The notes below the pieces were generated by a model, which made no database searches, was not told where the DNA came from, and worked only from the letters and a program-made list of their open reading frames with translations. The translations under genes were made by a program, and so were the position numbers. Below are positions 1 to 8,702 of a stretch of DNA of 64,000 nt, in pieces; positions within the stretch are counted from its first letter, which is position 1; every line of letters begins with the position of its first letter. This stretch comes from Lysinibacillus sp. FSL W8-0992 (GTDB lineage Bacteria; Bacillota; Bacilli; Bacillales_A; Planococcaceae). The DNA is taken from the NCBI RefSeq assembly GCF_038008685.1, contig NZ_JBBOZQ010000001.1, positions 3,658,001 through 3,722,000 on the forward strand. Direction: 5' to 3'.

Positions 1-86
1 TGCAAGACGCTTTTGAAGGTTGCCCAACAGATTCTATCAAAGTGGCTGAAGAACCTTTTGATGGCGACTCTTTAAAATTCGAATAG
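1..86 (+). CDS. fer: 4Fe-4S ferredoxin, C-terminal end only
   Basis: The first 86 bases, read from base 3, encode 28 residues and a TAG stop. The string EGCPTDSIKVAEEPFDGDSL is typical of the C-terminus of the small Bacillus-type ferredoxin, where Cys-Pro belongs to the last part of the iron-sulfur ligand set. The rest of the gene, including the main CxxCxxC cluster motif, lies outside the window. A Rho-independent terminator follows 20 bases after the stop. Function by family: soluble low-potential electron carrier. The assignment rests on a short tail but the sequence is distinctive. Confidence 0.75.
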   Translation, partial: QDAFEGCPTDSIKVAEEPFDGDSLKFE

Positions 87-105
87 GTAAACATCATTAC
101 TAAAT

Positions 106-133
106 AAAGGCATCCTTCAATGGATGCCTTTTT
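106..133 (+). terminator. Rho-independent terminator after ferredoxin gene
   Basis: AAAGGCATCC (106-115) pairs with GGATGCCTTT (122-131) across a six-base loop and runs into a T tract. It ends the ferredoxin transcript before the fabI promoter. Confidence 0.85.
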
Positions 134-215
134 GTTTGAGTTGGGTTTGTATTTTGACATTAAGATAAAGAGTGAGTATATGTCATTTCAAATGAAGTTG
201 TAAGCTCTTTTCATC

Positions 216-250
216 TTGTTATTGCAACGATAAATTATGTATGATAAGAT
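216..250 (+). promoter_or_regulatory. Putative sigma-A promoter of fabI
   Basis: Two overlapping readings are possible: TTGTTA (216-221) with TATGAT (240-245), spacer 18, or TTGCAA (223-228) with TAAGAT (245-250), spacer 16. Either places the start of transcription at or next to the inverted repeat at 252-268. Confidence 0.5.
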
Positions 251-251
251 T

Positions 252-268
252 TTAGTAGTTGGTACTAA
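252..268 (+). promoter_or_regulatory. FapR-type operator
   Basis: TTAGTA-N5-TACTAA is a perfect 6+6 inverted repeat of 17 bp directly downstream of the fabI -10 box. It matches the known FapR operator layout in Bacillales, in which FapR represses fatty-acid genes and is released by malonyl-CoA/malonyl-ACP. The position at the transcription start fits repression. The fapR gene itself is not in the window. Confidence 0.75.
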
Positions 269-302
269 TAACAGATATTATTTCGTAAAGGGGTTCTTAT
301 AA

Positions 303-1085
303 ATGATGGACAATTTATTACAATTAAAAGATAAAAACATTGTCGTAATGGGTGTTGCAAACGACCGCAGTATTGCTTGGGGTATTGCAAAACGTTTATT
401 TGACGTAGGTGCAAATGTTATTTTCACGTATCGCCAAGAACGTTCATTAAAAAAATTACAAAAGCAACTTGAAAACTACGGCCAAGCAAATGCATTTGTC
501 GTACAATGTGATGTTAATAGTGATGAAAGCACAAAAGCAGCATTCGATACAATCGGTGCAAAAGTTGGCGTTATCCACGGTATTGTTCACTCTGTAGCAT
601 TTGCCAATGCAGAAGACTTACACAATCGCTTTTTAGAAACAACACGCGATGGCTATGCATTCGCTCAAGATACAAGTGCGTATTCTCTTATTTCAACTGC
701 TAAAGCAGCACACCCGTACATGACAGAAGGTGGCTCTATTGTAACGATGAGTTATTTAGGCGCTGAACGCGTACTTGATGGCTATAACGTAATGGGTGTT
801 GCCAAAGCTGCATTAGAAGCGTCAATGCGCTACTTAGCTGCTGATATTGGGCAAGACAATATCCGTGTAAATGCAATTTCTGCTGGTGCTATTCGTACAC
901 TTGCGGCAAAAGGTGTTCCTTCATTCAATACGATTTTACACAAAATCGAAGAAACAGCGCCGTTAAAACGCAATGTTCAACAAGATGAAGTAGCTGATAT
1001 GACAATTGTAATGCTATCTCACCTATCACGTGGGGTAACTGGCGAAACAATCTACATCGACGCTGGCTACAATATTATGGGTTAA
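303..1085 (+). CDS. fabI: Enoyl-[acyl-carrier-protein] reductase (NADH), FabI
   Basis: This 260-aa short-chain dehydrogenase catalyses the last reduction step of each fatty-acid elongation round in the cytoplasm. The N-terminus shows the FabI form of the nucleotide loop (VMGVANDRSIAWGIA, residues 15-29). The catalytic pair is Y161 and K168 in YNVMGVAK, with a second conserved Tyr at 151 (SYLG). The segment ISAGAIRTLAAKGV is the mobile substrate-binding loop, which is also the triclosan site in this family. Length is normal (258 aa in B. subtilis). ATG at 303 and ATG at 306 both lie behind AAAGGGG; the start is ambiguous by one codon. It is monocistronic, with a FapR-like operator upstream and a strong terminator downstream. 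Confidence 0.95.
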   Translation: MMDNLLQLKDKNIVVMGVANDRSIAWGIAKRLFDVGANVIFTYRQERSLKKLQKQLENYGQANAFVVQCDVNSDESTKAAFDTIGAKVGVIHGIVHSVAFANAEDLHNRFLETTRDGYAFAQDTSAYSLISTAKAAHPYMTEGGSIVTMSYLGAERVLDGYNVMGVAKAALEASMRYLAADIGQDNIRVNAISAGAIRTLAAKGVPSFNTILHKIEETAPLKRNVQQDEVADMTIVMLSHLSRGVTGETIYIDAGYNIMG

Positions 1086-1096
1086 TAAAAGACAAA

Positions 1097-1134
1097 AAGT
1101 GTTAGATTGACTACAATCAATCTAACACTTTTTT
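1097..1134 (+). terminator. Terminator of fabI, shared repeat sequence
   Basis: AAGTGTTAGATTGA (1097-1110) pairs perfectly with TCAATCTAACACTT (1117-1130), followed by T6. The same stem recurs at 8706-8739 behind floT, and half of it at about 1354-1366, each time joined to the GC-rich repeat. Confidence 0.9.
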
Positions 1135-1137
1135 GTT

Positions 1138-1272
1138 GCGTCGTTGATGTTCGTTACGGCGAGTGCTTTCCGCGGATACATCGCAAGCCGCAACCGACGC
1201 TTACGCGCCGCCTGTTGCGTCTTACGTTTTGTGCGTTCCTGCAGGAGTCACTCGCCTCCGCTACCATCAACT
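1138..1272 (+). repeat. GC-rich interspersed repeat, copy A
   Basis: About 135 bases, markedly GC-richer than the surroundings, containing TGCTTTCCGCGG, CGCAAGCCGCAACC, GCGTCTTACGTTTTGTGCG, CAGGAGTCACTCGCCTCCGC and ending TACCATCAACT. Related copies lie at 1354-1495, at 8565-8696 on the other strand, and truncated at 58452-58530. Copies A and C directly follow the same terminator stem. It resembles the GC-rich extragenic repeats of Bacillaceae. An open frame running through it (1163-1360) has no RBS and no family features, so I do not call a gene. Confidence 0.8.
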
Positions 1273-1353
1273 AGTATTCTCTTTCTATTTTTATTCACTG
1301 CATAAGAGAACAGCTATGGTTTCATTTATTTTACATAGCAGAAAAATACAATT

Positions 1354-1495
1354 AATCTAACACTTTATTGATGCAATGTTGATGTCCACTACAGGGATGC
1401 TTTCCGCGGGCATACCGCAAGCTTCAACCCTGCTATGGCACTGTTTGTTACGTCTTACGTTTTGTGCATGAGTCGCCTCATCCGCTACCATCAAC
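1354..1495 (+). repeat. GC-rich interspersed repeat, copy B with half terminator
   Basis: Starts with AATCTAACACTTT, the 3' arm of the repeat-associated terminator, then has TGCTTTCCGCGGGCATACCG, TTACGTCTTACGTTTTGTGC and CCGCTACCATCAACG. It is in the same orientation as copy A, about 100 bases of AT-rich DNA apart. The interval 1086-1549 contains only these two copies and the fabI terminator; I see no gene in it. Confidence 0.75.
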
Positions 1496-1549
1496 GAATG
1501 CTTTACTTCTATTCATTTTCCTTGATGGGAGACTCACCTTCTTTAGAAA

Positions 1550-2308
1550 TTATATTCCGTTTTTTCGCATTTCCGCCATAATCTTTTCCATTTTGTCTTC
1601 AATATTTATGTCCGTAAATCGGCTAAATTGTATTTCATCGACTATTTTTCCGTCACGCATAAACAGTATACGATCAGTCCTTGCGGCAATCTTTGGATCA
1701 TGTGTTACAAGCAGCACCGCTGTCCCTTCTGCATTAATTTCTGTAATAATGTCCATGATTTCCTGTGCTGATTTTGAATTAAGTGCACCAGTCGGCTCGT
1801 CACCAAAAATAATTTTAGGATTGCTTATTAGTGCGCGGCAAATGCCTGCACGTTGTAGCTGCCCTCCCGAAACTTGTGTAATATCACGTTTTTCAAGATC
1901 GCTTATACCTACCTTTTTCATAAGCGCTCTTGCCCTTTTTGTAATCTTATCAACACTTTTTCTGTTATCTCGCATTGAAGGAAGTATGATATTATCCATA
2001 ATATTTAAGTTTTTAAGTAAAGTTGGCTGCTGAAAAACAAACCCCATTTTTGTTCTCCGTAAATCGGCAAGCTCCTGTTCACTAAGCATTGACAAATCCA
2101 TTCCATCAAAAGACACCTTTCCAGTGTCAATGCTATCCATTCCACTTACTGCATACATAAGTGTAGATTTCCCTGAGCCTGATGGACCCATAATCGCAAC
2201 GAATTCCCCCTCGTTTATTTCAACGGACACACCATTGAGAACATTGTGCTTTTTTTCTCCTGCACCGAAAGATTTTACAATATTGTCACCGATAATCATT
2301 TTCTTCAT
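1550..2308 (-). CDS. ABC transporter ATP-binding protein, MacB/LolD type
   Basis: A 252-aa cytoplasmic ATPase that powers the FtsX-type permease encoded just upstream. Walker A is GPSGSGKST (residues 41-49), the signature is VSGGQLQRAG, Walker B leads into DEPTGALN, and the H-loop is VTHD. The Q-loop stretch FVFQQPTLL is typical of the LolD/MacB/BceA-like group. AAAGGAG precedes the ATG, and the RBS overlaps the stop of the permease gene (3-base gap), so the two are translated together. It ends the tetR-permease-ATPase operon. Substrates of such pairs range from peptide antibiotics to lipoproteins; nothing here fixes the substrate. Confidence 0.93.
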   Translation of the reverse strand: MKKMIIGDNIVKSFGAGEKKHNVLNGVSVEINEGEFVAIMGPSGSGKSTLMYAVSGMDSIDTGKVSFDGMDLSMLSEQELADLRRTKMGFVFQQPTLLKNLNIMDNIILPSMRDNRKSVDKITKRARALMKKVGISDLEKRDITQVSGGQLQRAGICRALISNPKIIFGDEPTGALNSKSAQEIMDIITEINAEGTAVLLVTHDPKIAARTDRILFMRDGKIVDEIQFSRFTDINIEDKMEKIMAEMRKNGI

Positions 2309-2311
2309 AAA

Positions 2312-4630
2312 CTACTCCTTTATATTTTCGGATATTTTTATTTTCCCAGCCCCAGAAGTACTAATAATTGTTGCAATTAGTACCGAGCATGCCATCAGTA
2401 GCGGACAAAGTAAGTACGCCGCTAACGGATTGACCGAAAATGTAAACGACGAAGCACCAAAAGAAGAGATAACCGCGCCTGCTAGTAATCCTCCGAGCGT
2501 GTTAGCAAGAAGTGTACCAACAACAATTCCAATCATTAGTACGAATAAGGAACGGGCAGCATACTGTGACATAATATCGGAATTTGTAAAACCTAACGCT
2601 TTCATTACAGCAATAGAGTATCTATCCTTTGCGATAAGCATTTTCATAAACAATAACGTAACTAATACAGTAATAAAGAGCGCCACGGCAATTGCGACAC
2701 GAGAAGCCTTTCCAACTGCCTCAATTGTTGAGCCGAAAGTTTGTAAGACGTAATCATTAATGTCTGAAACTTTTGCATAGGTAAATAGATTCGTATACTC
2801 AGTCATTCTATTATCCAGCACAGCTTTATCGGAAAATTCCACGCTAATAACACTCCACATCATGTCTGTAGAATTGTCATTAAAAATAGCCTTTGCGGTT
2901 TTTCCACCGTTTGTAATATCGGAATAAATGCCGCTTATCATGAAATTTTGCTCCTTTCCTGCAATGATAAGGGTTATACTATCGCCTATTTTTTTACTAA
3001 GCTCATCGGCGTTTAACTTTGAAAGTGCAATTTCATTTTGTGAAACGGGTGCCCTCCCAGTCGAATATTTTATTGGGAAGATTGAATGGTCACCAAGTTC
3101 GATTTTTATATTTCGCTCTGTTCCATCTTCCATTTTTACTTTAAATGTTTTTGTCGAAAGAACAGTATGCTTTGAAATGGTACTGTCATTGTTTATAGTA
3201 TATAAAATTTGTTCCGTTTTTTTAGAAATATGATCAGTCTGCTGGATGTCAATACGCATATCGTAGTTGCCAATACCCATATACTTGATGAAGTTATTTG
3301 AGGAAATCGTGTTGTAAAGGTTTAGTGGAACAATCATGATAAATGCCGATATTACAAGCACTGTTAGCATTGTGGCGTAAAGTCTTTTTCTTGACAGTAC
3401 ATCTTTAATGCCAAGAAATATATTTATGTTAAAGAGACGGTTGCTGTTCAAGCAAAACTTCCTTGTAGCACTGTTTTTTTCTTGGGAAGTGCCATGGCGT
3501 ATTGCTTCAGCAGCGGAAATTTTACGAAAGCGTTTCAACACTCCATTTACATAAGCAATAATTGCAAAAAATACAATAACTATACCAATTATTCCGAAAA
3601 GCGATGCAAGAGAAGAATTGTCGCTTTCCCCCATATAAAGCCTAATATTTTCAAGAAGCATGTTTTTGAACAAGAATGAACATACATAGCCGATAACACT
3701 ACCTGCCAACGCAATGGCTGCATATTTTGCAAGATATATCTTCTTTATGTCTGAGACTGGTAATCCGATTGCCTTCATAACACCAATTTCGCGGTAGTCT
3801 ACTTCAATTTTTGCGAGGAGAGTGAAACGAATGCACATAAATGCAATGGCAACGACTAGTACACTTATAAGTAGTATGATTGCTATCATCATCCCATCTG
3901 AAAGTGCATTAATTGTTTTAAACAGTGGATATGTTATCGTCGGTCCATTCGCTTCAAGTCCTGCGGTTGCATAGGCATTTTCAAATTCGCCGAGCGATGA
4001 TAAATCCTTTAATCTGAACTCAATTAAATATTCCGTACGCCCAAAACCTTTTATGTCTGCGTAATCATTTTTACTAATAAGAAATCTCTTCGAAGAGGAG
4101 AGCATGGAATTCATCTGTGAATCTCTTAGAAATCCTGCAACAGTGAATGATTTCCCACTTATCGCTGCAATGTCCCCGACCTTTACGTTGTTTTCCTTCA
4201 TATAACGTAATGGAACATAAAGCTCACCATCAGATGCGTTAATAATATTACCATCAAGATCCAACAGGTAATCGAATTTCTCACTTTGAATGCTAAAACC
4301 ATTATCCTGAACATTATTTGCAAACGAACTATTGCCTAAAATAATTTGCGAGCCGTCAATATTAAGAAACTCAAGCACTTGAAAATCTTGGACGTTACTA
4401 TGCTGTTCAGCAAAGCCTTTAAGTCGCACTGTATTAATATCACCTACATGCATTTGCATAAAATGAGGGGTTTTCGCCTGCTTCATAAGTGTATCTAACG
4501 CCCCCGAAAGATTTACAACAAGTATTGCTGATAGCGCAACAAGCATAGCCGCGACCGCAACAAATATCATTGTTGTTAGCGAAATTAGTTTGCTATTTGA
4601 AATATCATTGCGAATTATTCTGTAATACAT
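2312..4630 (-). CDS. FtsX-like ABC transporter permease
   Basis: A 772-aa inner-membrane protein with one N-terminal membrane segment (about 15-42), a large extracytoplasmic region, a three-helix FtsX block around residues 245-370, a second membrane entry near 415-440, another external domain, and a final FtsX block at about 650-760. The repeated motif IGVMKAIGLPVSDIKKIYL / IAVMKALGFTNSDIMSQYA marks the two FtsX halves. This duplicated layout is the usual one for MacB-like or BceB-like large permeases. AGAGGTG stands before the ATG. It lies between tetR and the ATPase gene. Probable role: efflux or mechanotransmission-type handling of an amphiphilic or peptide compound. Confidence 0.9.
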   Translation of the reverse strand: MYYRIIRNDISNSKLISLTTMIFVAVAAMLVALSAILVVNLSGALDTLMKQAKTPHFMQMHVGDINTVRLKGFAEQHSNVQDFQVLEFLNIDGSQIILGNSSFANNVQDNGFSIQSEKFDYLLDLDGNIINASDGELYVPLRYMKENNVKVGDIAAISGKSFTVAGFLRDSQMNSMLSSSKRFLISKNDYADIKGFGRTEYLIEFRLKDLSSLGEFENAYATAGLEANGPTITYPLFKTINALSDGMMIAIILLISVLVVAIAFMCIRFTLLAKIEVDYREIGVMKAIGLPVSDIKKIYLAKYAAIALAGSVIGYVCSFLFKNMLLENIRLYMGESDNSSLASLFGIIGIVIVFFAIIAYVNGVLKRFRKISAAEAIRHGTSQEKNSATRKFCLNSNRLFNINIFLGIKDVLSRKRLYATMLTVLVISAFIMIVPLNLYNTISSNNFIKYMGIGNYDMRIDIQQTDHISKKTEQILYTINNDSTISKHTVLSTKTFKVKMEDGTERNIKIELGDHSIFPIKYSTGRAPVSQNEIALSKLNADELSKKIGDSITLIIAGKEQNFMISGIYSDITNGGKTAKAIFNDNSTDMMWSVISVEFSDKAVLDNRMTEYTNLFTYAKVSDINDYVLQTFGSTIEAVGKASRVAIAVALFITVLVTLLFMKMLIAKDRYSIAVMKALGFTNSDIMSQYAARSLFVLMIGIVVGTLLANTLGGLLAGAVISSFGASSFTFSVNPLAAYLLCPLLMACSVLIATIISTSGAGKIKISENIKE

Positions 4631-4752
4631 ACGTCACCTCTGTTCGAGATTTTTAACAGATTGAAAAACATACCCCCACCAACTAGCCTTCCTGACCTAA
4701 GAAAAAAAGGATTTCCTAAAAAATAGCCGAATTAATCAGTATTTTTCTCAAC

Positions 4753-5388
4753 TCAGCTTCCTTCTTTTCCATTGTCAAACATCCTCATCATGTGCATAAG
4801 ACTTCCACTTTCAACTCCTAAAAGTCGTTCGACGTTAAAAATTAATGCTTGTACTCGACCCGCGAACTCATCATTCGTCAAATTGACCATTGCATCATCA
4901 AAAACAGTATTGGTATATGCCACAATCATTTCCATACATTCATACGGATATGGCGTATGAAATAGTCCTTGCTCAATGCCTTCACGAATAACCCCCGTTA
5001 ATACTGGCGGAACTTCGTTAACTATAACTTTTTGTATTTTCTGATGCATAAGAGCATTTTGTGGCTTATGCATATGCTCTATTACTTCTTTGCCGTTACC
5101 GTCACTAATATTCAATGCCATGACAACGCCGATAATACGCTCATAGACGGATACATTCTTATCAGCAGCAATTTTCTTGGCAGATTCTAAAATTTGCACC
5201 GTATAGCGTTCAATCAACGCATCCATAATATCCTCTTTCGACTTAAAGTGATAATACAGCGTACCCCGTGCAATACCTACTTTTTCTAGAATTTCGTTTG
5301 TACTTGTGCCATCAAAACCTTTTTGACCGAAAAGCTTATCAGCTACATCCAGTATTTCGTTTCGACGCTCTTCAGCTTCTTTTCGCAT
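4753..5388 (-). CDS. TetR/AcrR-family transcriptional regulator
   Basis: A 211-aa repressor with the TetR DNA-binding domain at residues 1-50 (EILDVADKLFGQKGFDGTST, then GTLYYHFKSKEDIMDAL). The C-terminal part is the ligand-binding and dimerisation region, not recognisable to subfamily. The start has a GGGGG ribosome site five bases upstream. It is the first gene of the operon with the permease and ATPase, and a near-perfect inverted repeat sits directly upstream, so autorepression and repression of the transporter are likely. Confidence 0.92.
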   Translation of the reverse strand: MRKEAEERRNEILDVADKLFGQKGFDGTSTNEILEKVGIARGTLYYHFKSKEDIMDALIERYTVQILESAKKIAADKNVSVYERIIGVVMALNISDGNGKEVIEHMHKPQNALMHQKIQKVIVNEVPPVLTGVIREGIEQGLFHTPYPYECMEMIVAYTNTVFDDAMVNLTNDEFAGRVQALIFNVERLLGVESGSLMHMMRMFDNGKEGS

Positions 5389-5403
5389 TTCTTCCCCCTT
5401 ACT

Positions 5404-5418
5404 GACCGACTGTCTGTC
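5404..5418 (-). promoter_or_regulatory. Likely operator of the TetR-family regulator
   Basis: GACCGAC-T-GTCTGTC is an inverted repeat with one mismatch centred 23 bases upstream of the tetR start codon and downstream of the putative -10. This is the usual form and place for a TetR-type autoregulatory site. Inferred from symmetry and position only. Confidence 0.6.
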
Positions 5419-5425
5419 TATACCA

Positions 5426-5454
5426 TTTTATGGTACAACTTTCCATTTTGTCAA
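5426..5454 (-). promoter_or_regulatory. Putative promoter of the tetR-permease-ATPase operon
   Basis: On the minus strand TTGACA (5449-5454) is followed after 17 bases by ATAAAA (5426-5431). The -35 is perfect, the -10 is weak. The operator at 5404-5418 would lie across the transcription start. Confidence 0.5.
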
Positions 5455-5484
5455 TAATATATGCTAACTATTGTTTTCAAGTGG

Positions 5485-5530
5485 ATAAAAAATCACCCCC
5501 TCTCTACGAACAGTTAGAGCTGAGGTGATT
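5485..5530 (-). terminator. Terminator downstream of the MFS gene
   Basis: Read on the minus strand, AATCACC (from 5530) pairs with GGTGATT (to 5491), with a smaller inner CTCT/AGAG helix, and runs into T6. It separates the MFS gene from the tetR operon. Confidence 0.75.
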
Positions 5531-5582
5531 GTTCAATTTTCCGTCATGTGAAAAATAAAAGGAGTTCTATCAACTTAATACT

Positions 5583-6794
5583 TCACTTTACTAAGCCGGT
5601 AAATAACCGTTGTTTCGCAATGACGCTTTTTAATACAAATGTTAGCATACAAGCAATGACTAAAAATACTGTTATCATTGCAATTACGCCTACCCAGCCG
5701 AAGTGCATCCAAAACACACCCCCTGCGGTTCCACCAACACTCGAGCCAAAATAATAGAAAAATAAATACAGTGATGATGCTTGTGCCTTATCATGAGTTG
5801 CACGTTTGCTTACCCAGCCACTCGCTATTGAATGGGCTGCAAAAAATCCAAATGTGAAAACTGTAATACCTAATATTTTTAACAAAAGAAGACTTTGTAA
5901 TGTAATAATTGCACCTGCAAGCATAATAGCAATTGCTAACAATAACATTTTTTGACGCCCAAACCGATCGGCCAAACTGCCGAACCATGCCGAGCTAAAT
6001 GTCCCTACTAAATAAATAACGAATATCCACCCGACAATTGTGGCACTTAAATTATATGGTGGTGCCATTAATTTAAAACCAATATAGTTGTAAAGCGTCA
6101 CAAAGCTTCCCATTAACACAAAGCTAATACCAAATAAACAAAGCATAGATGGATCCTTTAAATGCTGAATAAGTGATTTTGTTAGCGCCTTTATTTGTAA
6201 CGGCCGTGCCGTAAAATTTTTGGAATTCGGTAGCATCCATATAAATAACACACTAATCATCAAACTAATTACGCCAAGCACAATCATGCCAACTTGCCAG
6301 TTATACAAGTCTGTCAATGTACCGATAATGACACGACCACTTAGCCCCCCTACAGAATTGCCGCTTATGTAGAGCCCCATCGCAACGCCTAAACTAGTCG
6401 GAGCAATTTCCTCGCCTAAATAAGCCATAGCAATAGCTGGTAGCCCAGCAAACACAACTCCTTGAATAACACGCAATACTAATATAGTTTCAAAGTTTGG
6501 TGAAAAAGCTAGTGCTAACGTTAAAGCCGATGCTGCAAATATAGATATTGTCATTAACGACTTTCTTCCCCAAGCTTCAGATAACGAGCCGACAATTATC
6601 ATACTAATCGATAGTGCCAATGTAGTTACCGATAATGACAAACTTGCAACTGCTGGTGAGACATGAAACTCTTCGGCAAACGTCGGTAGTAACGGTTGCG
6701 AAACATATAAGTTCGCGAAGGTAATAAACCCTGCTAAAAATAAAGCCCAATTTGCTCTGTTAAATGCTTTTGTTCCCTTCTCTATATAGTCCAT
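5583..6794 (-). CDS. MFS transporter, YnfM-like drug/metabolite exporter
   Basis: A 403-aa integral membrane protein with twelve hydrophobic segments. The A-motif-like GSLSEAWGRKSLMT follows the second helix, the copy GSLADRFGRQKMLL lies in the second half, and ANLYVSQPLLPTFAEEF near the N-terminus is typical of the YnfM/YgaY group of arabinose-efflux-like permeases. Substrate unknown. AAGGAGAT precedes the ATG at a good distance. It is monocistronic, with its own terminator. A perfect 10-base inverted repeat brackets its leader, one arm overlapping the ribosome-binding site. Confidence 0.88.
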   Translation of the reverse strand: MDYIEKGTKAFNRANWALFLAGFITFANLYVSQPLLPTFAEEFHVSPAVASLSLSVTTLALSISMIIVGSLSEAWGRKSLMTISIFAASALTLALAFSPNFETILVLRVIQGVVFAGLPAIAMAYLGEEIAPTSLGVAMGLYISGNSVGGLSGRVIIGTLTDLYNWQVGMIVLGVISLMISVLFIWMLPNSKNFTARPLQIKALTKSLIQHLKDPSMLCLFGISFVLMGSFVTLYNYIGFKLMAPPYNLSATIVGWIFVIYLVGTFSSAWFGSLADRFGRQKMLLLAIAIMLAGAIITLQSLLLLKILGITVFTFGFFAAHSIASGWVSKRATHDKAQASSLYLFFYYFGSSVGGTAGGVFWMHFGWVGVIAMITVFLVIACMLTFVLKSVIAKQRLFTGLVK

Positions 6795-6802
6795 CTCTAT
6801 CT

Positions 6803-6868
6803 CCTTCCAGTGACGCGTTCTATCTATCTATTATTCTAATACAACATTCTGTAAAAAACACTGGAAGG
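6803..6868 (-). promoter_or_regulatory. Inverted repeat spanning the MFS gene leader
   Basis: CCTTCCAGTG (6803-6812) and CACTGGAAGG (6859-6868) are perfect 10-base complements 46 bases apart. In the transcript sense the gene-proximal arm contains the GGAAGG of the Shine-Dalgarno region. If both arms are transcribed, the RBS could be sequestered; if transcription starts between them, the repeats are more likely a protein-binding site. The rest of the 311-base interval 6795-7105 shows no gene. Confidence 0.45.
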
Positions 6869-7105
6869 TTGTCAAAATTTAGACAAACTATATGCACTTT
6901 TCTTTTTGTTTCCACTATTTTTATTTGACAATTTCACAGAAAGTATAATTCTGCGTCATTAATTTTTCGAATAATACACATGCCCTAGAAAAATATCTTT
7001 TTTCTGTTAAATGAATGTTTTTACTATTTTGAATTAGCAATTAGTGTGCTACAGTGAAGGAATAATCTAGAAATCAATGTTTTTATAAAGACTCGGAGGT
7101 ATCCC

Positions 7106-7930
7106 ATGAAAATGATTGAAGCTTTAGCTCTATCAGCGCACTATATCCATCTTGCATTAAAAGAGGAAGCGATTGTAGCTGTCATTGAGAAGGAAAGTGA
7201 AACAGTTGTAAAATATTTAGCAGGCAAACGTGTAGACACAGGTTATGTGGATGGCCAAAAAGTAAATGCGAATGATCAAAATGTGTTCATCGCCTTTGCT
7301 GGAAAAAATGCAGATGTCATCATTCCCGAGGACGTATACGGTATTGCCATCAATGCTTTTGCATTTCCGATTCGAGAAAATGGTAAAGTTATTGGGGCAC
7401 TAGCCTTTGGATTACCAATTGATAATGAGCTCAAACTCGAACAGTATATGAATACAATGGATAATATCGTGAATAATCTTCAAGATAAAGTACATACCAT
7501 CGCCTCCCATTCAGAGGAGTTAGCAGCAACTAGTGAGGAAATTAACAAACAGGCGCAACACGCGCTTGAGGATTCCGAAAAAACAAATGATGTTACAGAT
7601 TTAATAAAAAGTATTTCTCGTCAAACGAATTTACTTGGCTTAAATGCGTCGATTGAAGCGGCTCGCGCAGGTCAGCATGGAGCAGGTTTTAATATCGTTG
7701 CACAGGAAGTCAGAAAACTTTCATTTGAAACTTCTAGTGCAACGGAAAATATTGAAGCTTCTCTTCGCAATATTAATAGAAATCTTGATAATCTAAAACA
7801 AAATATGGGACAAATCAATGATGCAACAAATGAACAGGCCCAACTTGTGCAAGATTTTAGTGAAATTATTGAAGAACTAACAACGCTAAGTCAAGAAATG
7901 AAGGGCTTTATGCATAATGCTTTGAAATAA
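7106..7930 (+). CDS. Soluble chemoreceptor-like protein (MCP signalling domain)
   Basis: A 274-aa cytoplasmic protein without membrane segments. Residues 1-115 form a small alpha/beta sensory region ([13 protein letters not shown] resembles the end of a PAS/GAF-like or heme-type sensor, unproven). Residues 130-274 are a coiled coil with the receptor hairpin tip [19 protein letters not shown], the contact site for CheA/CheW. Compared with B. subtilis it recalls the short soluble receptor YfmS (286 aa). The signalling helices are much shorter than in classic receptors. CGGAGGT precedes the start. A GNAT gene follows after 25 bases and may be cotranscribed. Confidence 0.82.
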   Translation: MKMIEALALSAHYIHLALKEEAIVAVIEKESETVVKYLAGKRVDTGYVDGQKVNANDQNVFIAFAGKNADVIIPEDVYGIAINAFAFPIRENGKVIGALAFGLPIDNELKLEQYMNTMDNIVNNLQDKVHTIASHSEELAATSEEINKQAQHALEDSEKTNDVTDLIKSISRQTNLLGLNASIEAARAGQHGAGFNIVAQEVRKLSFETSSATENIEASLRNINRNLDNLKQNMGQINDATNEQAQLVQDFSEIIEELTTLSQEMKGFMHNALK

Positions 7931-7955
7931 AATATAGAATTGAGGCGGCAATAGT

Positions 7956-8492
7956 ATGGAAATTATTATCAATCATGAATTATCGTTACGAACAATCACT
8001 TTAGATGATGCAGAGGCTGTTTTCGCGCTAACAGATAATTCGAGAGAATATTTACGTGAATGGTTACCGTGGTTGGATTTCACAAAAGAGCTTTCGGATA
8101 CAAAAAGCTATATCGAAGGCTGTATTGCTGGCTATGAAGCAAAAAGTAGCATGTCGCTAGCTATTATTTTCCGCGATAAAATTGTAGGAATCGCGGGCTT
8201 TAATACTATTAATTATAGTAATAAAATTGCAGCAATCGGCTATTGGCTCGGTAAAGACGCTCAAGGCCATGGCATAATGACCAAAACAGTACAAGCATTA
8301 TTACAATATGCGTTTGACGGACTACAACTAAATAAAGTTGAAATCCGTGCTGCTGTGGGCAACACAAAGAGCAGGGCTATCCCTGAACGACTTAATTTCA
8401 CAACAGAAGGAACAATTCGTGCTGCAGAGTGGCTATACGACCACTACGTCGACCACGTCGTTTACGGCATGCTTGCGAGCGAGTGGAAATAA
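7956..8492 (+). CDS. GNAT N-acetyltransferase, RimJ/RimL type
   Basis: A 178-aa acetyltransferase. The fold signs are LRTITLDDAEAVFALTDNSR at the N-terminus, the acetyl-CoA loop region GYWLGKDAQGHGIMT (residues about 95-110), and NTKSRAIPERLNFTTEGTIR, the RimL-type motif B ending. Such enzymes acetylate N-termini of ribosomal proteins or small amines; the substrate cannot be read from sequence. GAGGCGG lies before the ATG. It converges on floT, with a shared bidirectional terminator and a GC-rich repeat between them. Confidence 0.88.
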   Translation: MEIIINHELSLRTITLDDAEAVFALTDNSREYLREWLPWLDFTKELSDTKSYIEGCIAGYEAKSSMSLAIIFRDKIVGIAGFNTINYSNKIAAIGYWLGKDAQGHGIMTKTVQALLQYAFDGLQLNKVEIRAAVGNTKSRAIPERLNFTTEGTIRAAEWLYDHYVDHVVYGMLASEWK

Positions 8493-8564
8493 ATGGCAAT
8501 ACCTACAATGTAATAAGATAGATTACTGATAGAGTGTTGGCAAAGATGTTAGTAAATTTCCGAT

Positions 8565-8696
8565 AGTTGATGGCAGCGGAAGCGTTGACTCCTATGGGAA
8601 CGCACGCCACGTAAGACACAACAAACCGCGCGTTAGCAAGGGTTGTGCCTTACTGTGTGCCCGTGGAAACAAAGCGCCGTAGCGAACATTAACGAC
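8565..8696 (-). repeat. GC-rich interspersed repeat, copy C
   Basis: On the minus strand it reads TTAATGTTCGCTACGGCG, then CACAACCCTTGCTAACGCGC, TGTCTTACGTGGCGTGCG, TAGGAGTCAACGCTTCCGC and ends CCATCAACT. It matches copy A in order and spacing, again directly downstream of the GTGTTAGATTGA terminator when read in its own orientation. Confidence 0.8.
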
Positions 8697-8702
8697 AAAA
8701 CA

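Noticed and set aside
1163..1360. 65-codon ORF with GC-rich N-terminal part
   Set aside because: It lies in repeat copy A, has no RBS and no family features.
2124..2753. 209-codon plus-strand ORF
   Set aside because: Antisense to the ABC ATPase and FtsX permease genes, which have clear motifs and ribosome sites.
6925..6949. TTGACA and TATAAT upstream of the chemoreceptor-like gene
   Set aside because: The spacer is only 13 bases, too short for a sigma-A promoter.
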